Source: CBDUQN01 sp965369375
GTDB taxonomy: Bacteria; Krumholzibacteriota; Krumholzibacteriia; Krumholzibacteriales; Krumholzibacteriaceae
NCBI GenBank assembly: GCA_965369375.1
Contig: CBDUQN010000001.1
Location: forward strand, 62,001 to 126,000
DNA: 64,000 nucleotides
Direction of reading: 5' to 3'
Part shown: piece by piece, positions 1 to 8,837 of the stretch
Numbering within the stretch: the first letter of the stretch is position 1
How the letters are laid out: the number at the start of each line of letters is the position of its first letter
Position numbers and translations under genes: made by a program
Notes under the pieces: generated by a model
Told to the model about the DNA's origin: nothing
Database searches by the model: none
Seen by the model: only the letters and a program-made list of their open reading frames with translations

Positions 1-789
1 ATCATCGACCATACGTGCGCCGATCTATCTCAGATTCCAGCCGAGTGGATAGAGTTTGTGAAGAACAACATGGCGGTGTATTACGGTCACACCTCACATG
101 GCGGACAGCCGACGATCGGGATGCGAGAGTTAGAGCTTGGCGACCCTTTCTACAGTTATGCCGTCTGTGAAGGTTGTATGCCGACCGAATCCAATACGCT
201 GAACATCTACGAATACTGGTGGGTGTCGCCGATATACTACTGGTCGATACCTTCCGGGATGGCGAAGACAAGCGGCATCTTGAATGATCACGCGCAAATC
301 ATCGTCTCTGGTTTTGGCTGGTGTGTCGAAATTCCCGGGTACTCTACCGAGCAGGTACAGGCGTATCTCGACTCGATGACGGTGTTGGAGCAAACACACC
401 CGGACGTGGCCTTTTTCTATATGACGGGCAACGCTGGCAGCACAAGCGAGAATCGTTACCGTAACAACAATATGATCCGGCAGTACTGCATCGAGAACAA
501 CAAGGTGCTATTCGACTTCGCCGAGCTCGACAGCTGGTATTTCAATCCCGACACGCAGGAGTGGGAGCAACATACATTCGAAACCTCTGGAGACCCGGTT
601 CCTCTCTTACACCCGGAGTTCTCCGGCGACAACTTCGGGAACACACATGTGACAAGAGCGTGTTGCCTTCAGAAGGGCAGGGCGTTCTGGTGGATGATGG
701 CGAGGCTCGCCGGCTGGGACGGCAACACTCCCGTCGAGGGTGCTTCGTGGGGAAAGATAAAAGAGATATTCAAACCCGAGTCCCAATAG
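1..789 (+). CDS. Unknown protein, C-terminal part (start lies before the window)
   Basis: The reading frame is open from base 1 to a TAG at 787-789, and the residues before the first in-window Met read as normal protein, so the true start is upstream. The visible 262 residues include YGHTSHGGQ near residues 29-37, a Tyr/Trp-rich middle, and FYMTGNAGS around residue 140. Similar sequences occur in secreted proteins of uncultured bacteria, and the layout faintly recalls SGNH hydrolases, but I cannot identify a catalytic GDS block and assign no function. A strong hairpin follows the stop, so this gene probably ends its own transcription unit rather than being joined to the asparagine-synthetase-like gene that follows. 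Confidence 0.6.
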   Translation: MIDHTCADLSQIPAEWIEFVKNNMAVYYGHTSHGGQPTIGMRELELGDPFYSYAVCEGCMPTESNTLNIYEYWWVSPIYYWSIPSGMAKTSGILNDHAQIIVSGFGWCVEIPGYSTEQVQAYLDSMTVLEQTHPDVAFFYMTGNAGSTSENRYRNNNMIRQYCIENNKVLFDFAELDSWYFNPDTQEWEQHTFETSGDPVPLLHPEFSGDNFGNTHVTRACCLQKGRAFWWMMARLAGWDGNTPVEGASWGKIKEIFKPESQ

Positions 790-819
790 GGAACGCAGTG
801 ATTCAAGCTCCGGAAGATG

Positions 820-854
820 CCGCCGGCGGTGTTGATCGCGTCGCCGGCGGTTTT
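820..854 (+). terminator. Rho-independent terminator after the first gene
   Basis: A perfect 9-bp stem (CCGCCGGCG at 820-828, CGCCGGCGG at 842-850) with a 13-nt loop is followed by TTTT. It lies 31 bases after the upstream stop codon. The T-run is short, so termination may be partial. Confidence 0.5.
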
Positions 855-885
855 GATACCGCCGTAGGAATTCTCATTTCCCCAC

Positions 886-914
886 TTGTAGACAATACGG
901 GAACATAGTATAAA
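886..914 (+). promoter_or_regulatory. Candidate sigma-70 promoter for the first asparagine-synthetase-like gene
   Basis: TTGTAG at 886-891, a 17-nt spacer and TATAAA at 909-914 lie about 47 nt before the ATG. The -10 box matches 5 of 6 consensus bases; the -35 box matches only its TTG. Confidence 0.35.
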
Positions 915-960
915 AACAAAGGTTGCTTGCTGACGGATCTCCCTGTCCCGGAGAATGTGA

Positions 961-2475
961 ATGGATACCGTTTTTTTTCACGCGCGGGTCTTCGATAACG
1001 AGGTAAAGACACGGGGCTCTGCTTCGTGCACACTGGGGACGCCGGTCAAGATCAACGGGAGATCCGAAGAGGAGGGGATATTCGCGCGGTGGGAATGGGA
1101 CGGCGAGCAACTCGCCGCCCGCAACGATCGCTACGGCTTCTATCCGATATTCTATTTCCAGCGGCCGGGCGAGGTCTGCATGTCTCCGTCGATATTCAAG
1201 CTGATCGAGGAAGGGGCCCCGACCGACCTCGACTACCGGGCATTATCCGTATTTTTCAGACTGGGCAATTTCATCGGCGAAGATACGCCGTTCGAGCATA
1301 TACGCACGTTTCCTCCCAAGACAACTATCGTATGGAGCAAAGACGGGTTTCAGCTCTCCTCCGAAGGGATGCCCCCTCCACGGGTGGAGCGGTATTCCTT
1401 CGACGACGCCGTCGACGGGTATATCGAGTACTTCAGAAAAGCGATCGAGCATCACCTCCCGCCGTCCGAAAACTTCGCGATTCCACTGAGCGGCGGTATG
1501 GACTCGAGGCATATTCTCTTCGGACTCCGCAGCGCGGGCTATAGACCGAAATTCTGTATCACATCCAAATATTTTCCGCCGATGACTGCGGCGGATCCGG
1601 ATATCGCCGCTCGGGTTACCGAGGCGCTCGACATGAAACATATCATTATCGAGCCTTTAGAGTCGGAGTTCGAAGCCGTCATATGGAGGAATAACGTCAC
1701 GAATTTCTGTGCATCCGAGCATCACTGGATGAAAACGATGACCGACTATCTAGTGCGTGAGGTCGAAACGGTATATGACGGTCTTGGTGGGGACGTGCTT
1801 TCCGCGATCGAGGATGAGTTGCGAATCGAGAAGGAGCGTTACGAGTTTTTCTCGGGCGGCAAATTCGAGGAGCTGGCCGATCTGCTCTTGATAAAGAATG
1901 GACTCAAAAGGCTCTTTATACCGGAAGTGTTCAAGAAGCTGAGCCGGGATGTCGCCGTTCGGCATCTCGGCGGAGAGCTCGAGAAATATGCCGGCTACCC
2001 CGATCCCAGTAACATCAGTTGGTTCTGGACTCGAACGCGCAGGATGATCGCCCTCGCGCCTTATTCGGTGCTCTCAGGGGTGCCGCATGTATTTTCGCCC
2101 TTTCTCGATCATGATTTAGTCGATTTCCTGTTATCCCTTCCGAGAGATCTCAAATGGGGGACGGATATTCATGGCGAGACGATCAGGCGCGCGTACCCCG
2201 AATATGCACATATCCCTTTCACTGTCAGGGCGGACACCGACTATCCGGAGCACAGAGCAAACAGGAAGATGATAAGAGAATTTACGAAATTCTTTATCAG
2301 GAGGAAGCCGAAGAGAGCATTGCGATATCGGTATATCATTCCTCGATTGCTGGCTTATGAATTCACTGAACGGTATGCGTCGGCGCAAAGCGGATTTATA
2401 ACGTTGCTGACCTATCTCTATCAGCTCGAGGAAGCGGTTGCGGGGAGAAAAGAAAATCTACAGTGGGGCTCGTAG
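961..2475 (+). CDS. Asparagine-synthetase-like ATP pyrophosphatase (no glutaminase Cys)
   Basis: A 504-residue protein. Its C-terminal half is an asparagine-synthetase-type PP-loop domain: PLSGGMDSR around residues 178-186 is the ATP-pyrophosphatase loop, followed by conserved Asp/Glu-rich and Tyr/Asp blocks such as YDGLGGD. The N-terminal half resembles the class II glutamine amidotransferase fold (for example RNDRYGFYPIFY), but residue 2 is Asp, so the catalytic Cys of true AsnB is absent. The family includes sugar- and peptide-modifying amide synthetases, and the polysaccharide context suggests amidation of a sugar acid or similar; the substrate is unknown. The next gene is a close, damaged paralogue aligned along its whole length, so this is the functional member of a tandem duplication. 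Confidence 0.8.
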   Translation: MDTVFFHARVFDNEVKTRGSASCTLGTPVKINGRSEEEGIFARWEWDGEQLAARNDRYGFYPIFYFQRPGEVCMSPSIFKLIEEGAPTDLDYRALSVFFRLGNFIGEDTPFEHIRTFPPKTTIVWSKDGFQLSSEGMPPPRVERYSFDDAVDGYIEYFRKAIEHHLPPSENFAIPLSGGMDSRHILFGLRSAGYRPKFCITSKYFPPMTAADPDIAARVTEALDMKHIIIEPLESEFEAVIWRNNVTNFCASEHHWMKTMTDYLVREVETVYDGLGGDVLSAIEDELRIEKERYEFFSGGKFEELADLLLIKNGLKRLFIPEVFKKLSRDVAVRHLGGELEKYAGYPDPSNISWFWTRTRRMIALAPYSVLSGVPHVFSPFLDHDLVDFLLSLPRDLKWGTDIHGETIRRAYPEYAHIPFTVRADTDYPEHRANRKMIREFTKFFIRRKPKRALRYRYIIPRLLAYEFTERYASAQSGFITLLTYLYQLEEAVAGRKENLQWGS

Positions 2476-2566
2476 TATTCAGCCGTCGAACTAAGCACTG
2501 CCCCATTGATAGTATCAGAGGATGAATTACGTTATATGAGGGATTCTCGAGTCCCGGGGAACAAAG

Positions 2567-4076
2567 GTGGACACCGTTTTTTTTTCACGCGCTCGTTGTC
2601 GGTGACAAGGTGAAGACACGGGGCAGTGCCTCGTGCACACTGGGGACACCGATCAAGATCAGCGGGAAGCCGGACGAGGAAGGGATTTTCGCCCGATGAG
2701 AGTGGGATGGCGAGCAACTCGTCGCCCGCAACGACAGGTACGGCTTCTATCAGATATTCTACTTTCAGCTCCCCGGCGAGATATGCATCTCTTCATCGAT
2801 ATTCAAGCTTATCGAAGAGGGCGCCCCTACCGATCTCGATTATCGGGGGCTATCCGTTTTCTTTCGGCTCGGCAATTTCATCGGGGAAGACACGCCGTTC
2901 GAGCACATACGTGTGTTCCCGCCGAGCGCGAGTATCACGTGGAGCAGGAACGGCTTTGACCTTTCTTCCGACGGCATGCCGCCTGCGCGGGCGGCGCGGA
3001 TCTCTTTCGACGGCGCCGTCGACGGGTTTATAGAGTATTTCAGAAAAGCGATCGAGCACCAATGTCCCCCGTCTGAAAGCTTTGCGGTTCCCCTGAGCGG
3101 CGGCAGGGACTCGAGGCACATCGCAATGGAGCTCTGCAGGACCGGATACAAGCCGAAATTCTGTATCACGTCAAAATACTTCCCGCCGCTGAAAACGAAA
3201 GATTCGGATGTTGCCGCCCGGATTGCCAATGTGCTCGATGTATCTCATGTCGTTGTCGAGCCTTTAGAATCGGAGTTCGAAGCCACAATAAAGAAGAATT
3301 TCATCACGAACCTCTGCGCTCCCGAGCACGCCTGGATGTTGACGATGGCGGATCGGCTTGCAGAAGAGGTGGAAACGGTATACGACGGTATCGGGGGGGA
3401 TACCATCGGCGCACTCGAGGACGAATTGCAGGTCGAGGAACAGTGGTACGAGATGTTCACGACGGGGCAGTTTGACGAGCTGGCCGATATGATCCTGATA
3501 AAGAATGGACTGAGAAAGCTCTTCGTACCGGAAGAATACAGCAAGATGGGCCGGGGGATCGCCATCGAGCATCTCAGCAGTGAACTCGAAAAACATGCCG
3601 ATTACCCCGATCCCTCAAACTCCTACTGGTTCTGGACGCGGACGCGCCGAATGGTGGCCCTCGCACCCTATTGCGTGCTGGGATCGGTCACGAACGTCCT
3701 TTCGCCATACCTGGATCACGATCTGTACGATTTTCTGTCGACAATTCCAAGGGAGCTGAAGTTCAGAACGGACCTTCATGGCGTGACGGTCAAGCGCGCG
3801 TATCCCGAGTATGCGGATATCCCTTTTGTCAATAGGGAGGAAAGCAATTTTCCGGATTATGGCACGACATGGCAGTTGATAGGAGATTTTACGAAGTTCT
3901 TTATCACGAATAGGCCCAAGAAGCGGTTACGGTATCGATACGTCGTTCCGCGATTGCTTGCAAATATATTTACCGAAAAATATGCGTCGGTGCAGAGAGG
4001 TTTTATACCGCTGGTAACCTATCTCTATCAGCTGGAGGAAGCCGCATCACGGAAGATTGGAAATCTCGAGTGGGAT
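2567..4076 (+). pseudogene. Broken tandem paralogue of the asparagine-synthetase-like protein
   Basis: The sequence aligns with the preceding gene from GTG GAC ACC at 2567 to the Asn-Leu-Glu-Trp near 4073. Three lesions are visible. The T-tract after codon 3 has 9 T where the paralogue has 8, shifting the frame. The codon matching Trp44 (TGG) is TGA at 2697-2699. The C-terminal stop is missing, so the open frame runs on to 4985 antisense to the CapA-like gene. All other codons stay collinear and the PP-loop (PLSGGRDSR) is intact, so the decay is recent. Initiation at ATG 2913 could still yield a PP-loop-only protein with a nonsense tail. Many other genes here end in TGA, so recoding of TGA as Trp is unlikely. 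Confidence 0.8.
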
Positions 4077-4085
4077 ATGCAGATT

Positions 4086-5234
4086 TCAGCGCCCGAAAAG
4101 CCCCATGATCCACCTGCGGTTCTCGCGTCTCCCGAGATCACGGAGCAGATAGAGAACCCTCGAGAAATCACCCTTCTTGAGCGCCTCGCCCATTATATAG
4201 CGGCGATTTCTGGAATACCGTTTACAGACCTTTCTCCATTCCCGCTTGACGAGGGCCGGGTTGGAGAGGTTGTCGTTGAGCATCAATTGCTCTTTATAGA
4301 GTTCGATATTCCCCTTGATATCCAGGAGTATCGTCGTTCTTCCGTTTCGGTCGATTTTCGAGAGCCAGAATACATACTCCGCAATGCCGTGCTTATCGAT
4401 GAAAACATCCACGACGAGACCGATATCGGTCGAGGCGCCTTCCCTCTGCATATAGGGATCGGTTATATCGAAAACGAAATTGCCGAGTCCGTACGCTATC
4501 AATCCGTCATTGTACCGCTCGATCCCCTGCCGGACATGGGCATGATGAACGAGAATGATTTTCGCCCCCGCGTCAATCATCGCGCGTGCGTCTCTCATGA
4601 GAGCGGGATCCGGGTACTGGTGGAATTCAAGGCCCGTGTGAAGCGAGCAAACAATGACATCCACATCGTTTCTGTGATGAGCGATTCTCGCGATGATCCT
4701 CTTCGGTTCGTAGATCGATACGCCGGGCTTGCTCTTTCCCGCGTGATTTCCTTTCCGGTGAGGGGCGTATACGAAATCGGCACAGGCGATGATACCGATG
4801 CGCACATCATTTTCGCTTACCACGCGCATCATATTCGCCTCGGCGGCGTCGGTGCCTCCACCGGCGATCACGAAGCCCCTCGAGTGCAGCTGCTCCACCG
4901 TGTCGAGAAATGCTTCCGTTCCCGCGTCCGTTATATGGTTATTGGCGATTGCCGCGACGTTGAACTCCTCTCTCACCCGGTCTAGGAAGGAGGCGGGGGC
5001 TATCATGCTGGAAAGCGGGCCCGCGATCTTCGGATCGGAAACGGGATTGCATTCGAGATTGAAGAGGCCGAGATGCGCCTTCCCGAGGGCATCGTTCATT
5101 CCCGGCAGCGGATTGAAGTCGGGATGCGACGCGAGGCGCGTGCCGATAGCGCCGCTGAAATTCAGATCTCCCACGGCCCGGAGGCAAACAGATTTGGAGC
5201 CGCGTTTTCTGTTGATTATATGGTTCAGCCCCAT
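4086..5234 (-). CDS. CapA-family metallophosphatase-like protein
   Basis: A 382-residue protein of the CapA/PgsA family of poly-gamma-glutamate and capsule synthesis proteins, which have a calcineurin-like metallophosphatase fold. Supporting motifs are AVGDLNFSG near residue 21 (metal-binding Asp), FNLECN, AIANNHITDAG (Asn-His metal ligands), SLHTGLEF and LVHHAHVRQG, in family order. The usual N-terminal membrane anchor is absent, so this is a cytosolic or soluble form. It starts 3 bases after the flippase stop and is the last gene of the leftward operon. Its 3' end abuts the eroded end of the broken synthetase copy. In a polysaccharide cluster it may act in polymer assembly or on a phosphorylated intermediate; the reaction is not known. 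Confidence 0.85.
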   Translation of the reverse strand: MGLNHIINRKRGSKSVCLRAVGDLNFSGAIGTRLASHPDFNPLPGMNDALGKAHLGLFNLECNPVSDPKIAGPLSSMIAPASFLDRVREEFNVAAIANNHITDAGTEAFLDTVEQLHSRGFVIAGGGTDAAEANMMRVVSENDVRIGIIACADFVYAPHRKGNHAGKSKPGVSIYEPKRIIARIAHHRNDVDVIVCSLHTGLEFHQYPDPALMRDARAMIDAGAKIILVHHAHVRQGIERYNDGLIAYGLGNFVFDITDPYMQREGASTDIGLVVDVFIDKHGIAEYVFWLSKIDRNGRTTILLDIKGNIELYKEQLMLNDNLSNPALVKREWRKVCKRYSRNRRYIMGEALKKGDFSRVLYLLRDLGRRENRRWIMGLFGR

Positions 5235-5237
5235 AAC

Positions 5238-6695
5238 CTATCTCTTCACTAATTTCAGCGCTGTCTTGATAAAGTTCCTGTCGAATATCCACAGCAGCAA
5301 CAGATACGTGAGCGCTCCTATGACGATTTTACCGCAAAAACTAATCCAGAGATAGCTCGTATCGGTTGCAAACGGCAGGTGGGGAACCAGGATGCTGTAG
5401 AGGTACAGTACTGCTGAGGCGAAAAAGCCGAGTCTCAATCCGGGCACGAGCTGCGCGAGGTATTGCCGCATCGGTATTTTTACCACTCTCAAGGATATCG
5501 ACAAGGTGATAAAGAAGGCGAATGGATACGCTATGCACCACATCGAAGATACTCCCACCGTGCCCCATCTCGAGCCGAATAGGAAGCTCGGGACCATGAT
5601 GGCGACGAATATCAGCATATTTCTCGCGCTGATATCCGGCCTCCCAAGGGCGTTGATCAGGGCCGGCCCGATGCTCGCGACGCCTCTGAGCGGCTGGATG
5701 ATGAGGAGAATCTGAAGAACGAGGATAATCGGCTCCCATTTGGCGCCGAGAAAGAGTGTGACGAATTCCCGGCTCACCCAGAATATTCCGCAGAAGATCA
5801 TCATATAGAGGGTGAACGCGAAATTGATGATCTTCAGGTATTGTTCCCTGAGCTGATCGAGGTCGTCCTGTATCATGGAGAACGAGGAGTAGAGCACGGG
5901 GAAAATGATCGGCTGAATCTTGGAGATCGGCGTCGTGGCAAGGTTGAAGGCAAAGCTATAATAGCCGAACGACTTGGCGCCGAGCTTTCTCGCCAGAATC
6001 ATGTAATCGGAATTCGAATAGAGGTACCACAGCACCCGGTCCGCCACGATAGCCCCGCCGAATTTCACGTATCCGCGCAATCCGTGTATCGTGAACTGAA
6101 TTCTCGGTATCCAGTGATTCGACAGACAGGCCAGCACGAATCTGAGAAACCCCGTCATGATTATGCCGATGATCAGGCTGAATGCGCCGAATCCGGAGAT
6201 CGCCAGCACGAGGACGGTTACGCTCGATAGCAGATTGCTGACGAAATCGACGATCCCGGCATATTTGTACTTCAGGTCTCTCAGGAGCAGGTTGTTGGGA
6301 ATGTCTGAGATAATGGTAAAGAAAAGCCCGACAACGCTCAATCTCAGGAGCGGGATGACTTTCGGATTCTTGAAAAACATCGCGGTGACCGGCGCGGTGA
6401 AATATATCAGGATCGCAAAGAACAGTCCCATGAGGAATGTGATCCAGAACAGGCTGTGCAGATGGATCTCGCGCAGATCCTTCTTTTGAATGATCGATGC
6501 GCCGAACCCGAAATTCCCGATAAGATGAATGAAGCTCGTGATGAGGATCGCCATTCCGGCGAGCCCGTAGTCGGCCGGGTCGAGAAACCGGGCGATGATG
6601 ATGGTGTTGATCCAGACAAAGACCTGACCGACGGTTTTCAGTGATCCTATCCAGAAAACGCCGGACTTGATATTTTTAGCAAAGTGAAAATCCAT
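5238..6695 (-). CDS. Wzx-type polysaccharide flippase (MOP superfamily)
   Basis: A 485-residue, strongly hydrophobic protein with about 12-14 membrane segments. The N-terminus (GVFWIGSLKTVGQVFVWINT, then ARFLDPADYGLAGM) is typical of the lipopolysaccharide/O-antigen flippase branch of the MOP superfamily. It would move undecaprenyl-linked oligosaccharides across the inner membrane, feeding the polymerase/ligase encoded near 33-35 kb. It sits between the sugar amidotransferase (30-bp gap) and the CapA-like gene (3-bp gap) in a tight leftward operon. No good Shine-Dalgarno sequence precedes its ATG, so translational coupling is likely. Confidence 0.88.
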   Translation of the reverse strand: MDFHFAKNIKSGVFWIGSLKTVGQVFVWINTIIIARFLDPADYGLAGMAILITSFIHLIGNFGFGASIIQKKDLREIHLHSLFWITFLMGLFFAILIYFTAPVTAMFFKNPKVIPLLRLSVVGLFFTIISDIPNNLLLRDLKYKYAGIVDFVSNLLSSVTVLVLAISGFGAFSLIIGIIMTGFLRFVLACLSNHWIPRIQFTIHGLRGYVKFGGAIVADRVLWYLYSNSDYMILARKLGAKSFGYYSFAFNLATTPISKIQPIIFPVLYSSFSMIQDDLDQLREQYLKIINFAFTLYMMIFCGIFWVSREFVTLFLGAKWEPIILVLQILLIIQPLRGVASIGPALINALGRPDISARNMLIFVAIMVPSFLFGSRWGTVGVSSMWCIAYPFAFFITLSISLRVVKIPMRQYLAQLVPGLRLGFFASAVLYLYSILVPHLPFATDTSYLWISFCGKIVIGALTYLLLLWIFDRNFIKTALKLVKR

Positions 6696-6725
6696 TATGT
6701 CAGCGATACCGATGCAGAGAAGGAG

Positions 6726-7721
6726 TTATTCTATCTCGAGACGCTTGCGAACTCGATCGATGATCTGCTCGTTTTCTGCGGTTTCCAAGCGGCTTATCGC
6801 TTCCTCTCTGTCCATGTACCCTTCCCGCACCAGGTTGGCCAGTTCGAACGCATACGGGTGAAAATCGAATCTTTCTCTGTGGATCTTGTTGGCAAAGGCA
6901 TTGAGGAGACAGTTTGTCGAATTCGGATCGGTATCCTCCGGCTTCTTCCAACCCAATTTGTTGATCCTCTCGACGATTTTCCCCTCGTCATACGAGAGGA
7001 ATGCCAGGGGACTGATGTTGTAGGGAAATCTGTCCTTGGCGGAGAAGTGGCTCTCGTTGAGGAAGTAGTTCCTGATCTCGGGACCGGATGCTTCCTCCAT
7101 CGGTTCGAGAAGAACCTTTTGCATACTCCTGATCATCGAAGGATTGTTCTTGAAGATCGAAGCTGCGATCGGGGCCTGACCCGGCGACCATCCATAGGTA
7201 ATGAACGGAATGGCGCCCTCGACGGCCATCCTGAGCGCGATGAATTTGACGATACCCATGCAGCTCGTGCAGATCGTGCTCGCGCGCTCCAGTGTCTTTC
7301 TCGAATACATCTCGGAATCCACAGCCCGGCGAAAAATCGACTTCATGAGATCGAATCGCGGTTTGTAGATAATATTGTCGATGTTGAGCCCTTCCACCAC
7401 CTTGTGGATATTCTGCAATGCCGCAGGCGACACAAAGCCGTTGTCAATGGTAAGGGCGAGTATCGAGAGATCGTACTGCTCTCTCAGCACAACGAGTGTA
7501 TAGGTCGAATCTTTGCCGCCGCTGTACGCCATGAGGCAGTCGTAGCCGCCGGCTGTTTGCTTGGCTTCGATGAGTTTTTCGAACTTTTTTCTGTATTTTT
7601 CCTTGGAAATCTCGAGTTTTTCGATTCCCTTGAACGACCGGCAAAAGTTGCATACGCCTTCGTCATCGATATTGATGCCGGGAAATGTTTCAGGCAATAC
7701 GCATCTGCTGCAACGCTTCAT
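6726..7721 (-). CDS. N-acetyl-sugar amidotransferase (WbpG/PseA family)
   Basis: A 331-residue PP-loop ATP-pyrophosphatase. It opens with two CxxC pairs (CSRC at residues 4-7, CNFC near residues 24-27), probably a zinc site, followed by LMAYSGGKDSTYT near residue 65, the ATP-binding loop of the WbpG/PseA family that forms acetamidino groups on N-acetylated sugars in O-antigens and flagellin glycans. Known relatives obtain ammonia from HisH/HisF-like partners; none is present in this window. AAAGGA lies before the ATG. The gene lies between NadE and the flippase in the leftward operon, so it probably modifies a nucleotide sugar destined for the exported polymer. Confidence 0.85.
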   Translation of the reverse strand: MKRCSRCVLPETFPGINIDDEGVCNFCRSFKGIEKLEISKEKYRKKFEKLIEAKQTAGGYDCLMAYSGGKDSTYTLVVLREQYDLSILALTIDNGFVSPAALQNIHKVVEGLNIDNIIYKPRFDLMKSIFRRAVDSEMYSRKTLERASTICTSCMGIVKFIALRMAVEGAIPFITYGWSPGQAPIAASIFKNNPSMIRSMQKVLLEPMEEASGPEIRNYFLNESHFSAKDRFPYNISPLAFLSYDEGKIVERINKLGWKKPEDTDPNSTNCLLNAFANKIHRERFDFHPYAFELANLVREGYMDREEAISRLETAENEQIIDRVRKRLEIE

Positions 7722-7774
7722 GGATGTTTCCTTTCGAATTATATTCTCTCACAATACGCACACATTAGATAACC

Positions 7775-8749
7775 CTACCACTCGAAGCCGGGAGCGGGGG
7801 GAGGTTGCCTGAGGTGTTCGGTCAGTTCACGCTTGCGGCTGAGATCCTTCCATGCCCGTTCGACCTGTTCCCCGCTCAATTGGAGCATTTCGGCAACCTG
7901 GCTCTTCGGGATATTCTTCTCTACGCCGTAGAGCATATAATCGAGAATACTGTACGGCATGCAGAAGTAGAAATCTTCATCGCTGACTTCGAAGCTGTAC
8001 GTATCAGGGCTCGGCGTGCGGGATATAATCTCCTCGGGAACGCCGAGATATGCCCCAAGCTGATACACCTGGACCTTGTAGAGATCGGCGAGCGGTTCGA
8101 TATCCACGCCGCCGTCGCCGAATTTGACGAAGAAGCCTTGCAGGGCCTCAGAGCGGTTCGTCGTCCCGCAAACGACATAGTATCGCTTCTCCGCCTCGTA
8201 GTAGAGCTGGATCATTCTCGTTCTCTGCTTGATGTCGTTGGCCGCCATGAGGCCAAGGTAATTCTTGTGGGAGAGCCTTTCGCGCCGCACGTCGCCGTCC
8301 GGAAGCTGGACCTCGATGTGGTATACATTCAATCGATCCCGATCGAGAAGATCCTGCGGCAGAACGAGGCGGAACTTGTATGGAGGATCGAGATCGGGAA
8401 ATATCTTCTTTACGATGGCATCACGTGTCTCGTATACATCGAAGCTCTCGAGCATCGGGGTGATTTCCACCTCATGACAGTCGATGCCCAGATGTTCGGC
8501 CATCATTTGACCGTATTCACGACTGATGGGATTCGATTCCTTTTCGGGCAGCAGCATGCCGTATACCCTCTTTTCGCCGATGGCCCGCACCGCAAGCGAG
8601 GCGGCGACAGCCGAGTCGATGCCGCCGCTGAGGCCGATGACGATTCCTTTTCTTCTGAAGAAATTCTTGAGCTGATCACGTATGAAGGACTCGATCTGCG
8701 ATGCGATCTTTTCCGGATCGATATTCAGGACGTCTTTCGTAAATTCCAT
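7775..8749 (-). CDS. nadE: NAD(+) synthetase, ammonia-dependent type
   Basis: A 324-residue protein. VIGLSGGIDSAVAASLA near residue 40 is the PP-loop, and GTTNRSEALQGF followed by KFGDGGVDIEPLADLYK are diagnostic NadE blocks. The N-terminal nitrilase/glutaminase domain of the glutamine-dependent form is absent, so ammonia or a separate donor is needed to turn deamido-NAD into NAD. A good ribosome site (GGGGGATAGGA) precedes the ATG. Its place inside a polysaccharide operon, between an adenylate-forming ligase and a sugar amidotransferase, is unusual. It may be plain NAD synthesis carried along, or a NadE-like amide synthetase working on a cluster intermediate. The sequence favours a true NadE fold; the physiological substrate is uncertain. 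Confidence 0.85.
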   Translation of the reverse strand: MEFTKDVLNIDPEKIASQIESFIRDQLKNFFRRKGIVIGLSGGIDSAVAASLAVRAIGEKRVYGMLLPEKESNPISREYGQMMAEHLGIDCHEVEITPMLESFDVYETRDAIVKKIFPDLDPPYKFRLVLPQDLLDRDRLNVYHIEVQLPDGDVRRERLSHKNYLGLMAANDIKQRTRMIQLYYEAEKRYYVVCGTTNRSEALQGFFVKFGDGGVDIEPLADLYKVQVYQLGAYLGVPEEIISRTPSPDTYSFEVSDEDFYFCMPYSILDYMLYGVEKNIPKSQVAEMLQLSGEQVERAWKDLSRKRELTEHLRQPPPAPGFEW

Positions 8750-8837
8750 TTCCTATCCCCCTCGGGTTTATTCGTTACCGTTCCCCGCCCGTCACGATCT
8801 GACGGCTAATGCATAACTTGTTGAATGACAATCTGTT

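Noticed and set aside
849..862. GG-N10-GC match after the first gene
   Set aside because: The flanks do not resemble TGGCAC or TTGCA, and it overlaps the terminator hairpin.
4077..4985. C-terminal 300 codons of the long open frame running from the broken synthetase copy
   Set aside because: This part lies antisense to the well-supported CapA-like gene and has no family resemblance; it is stop-loss read-through.
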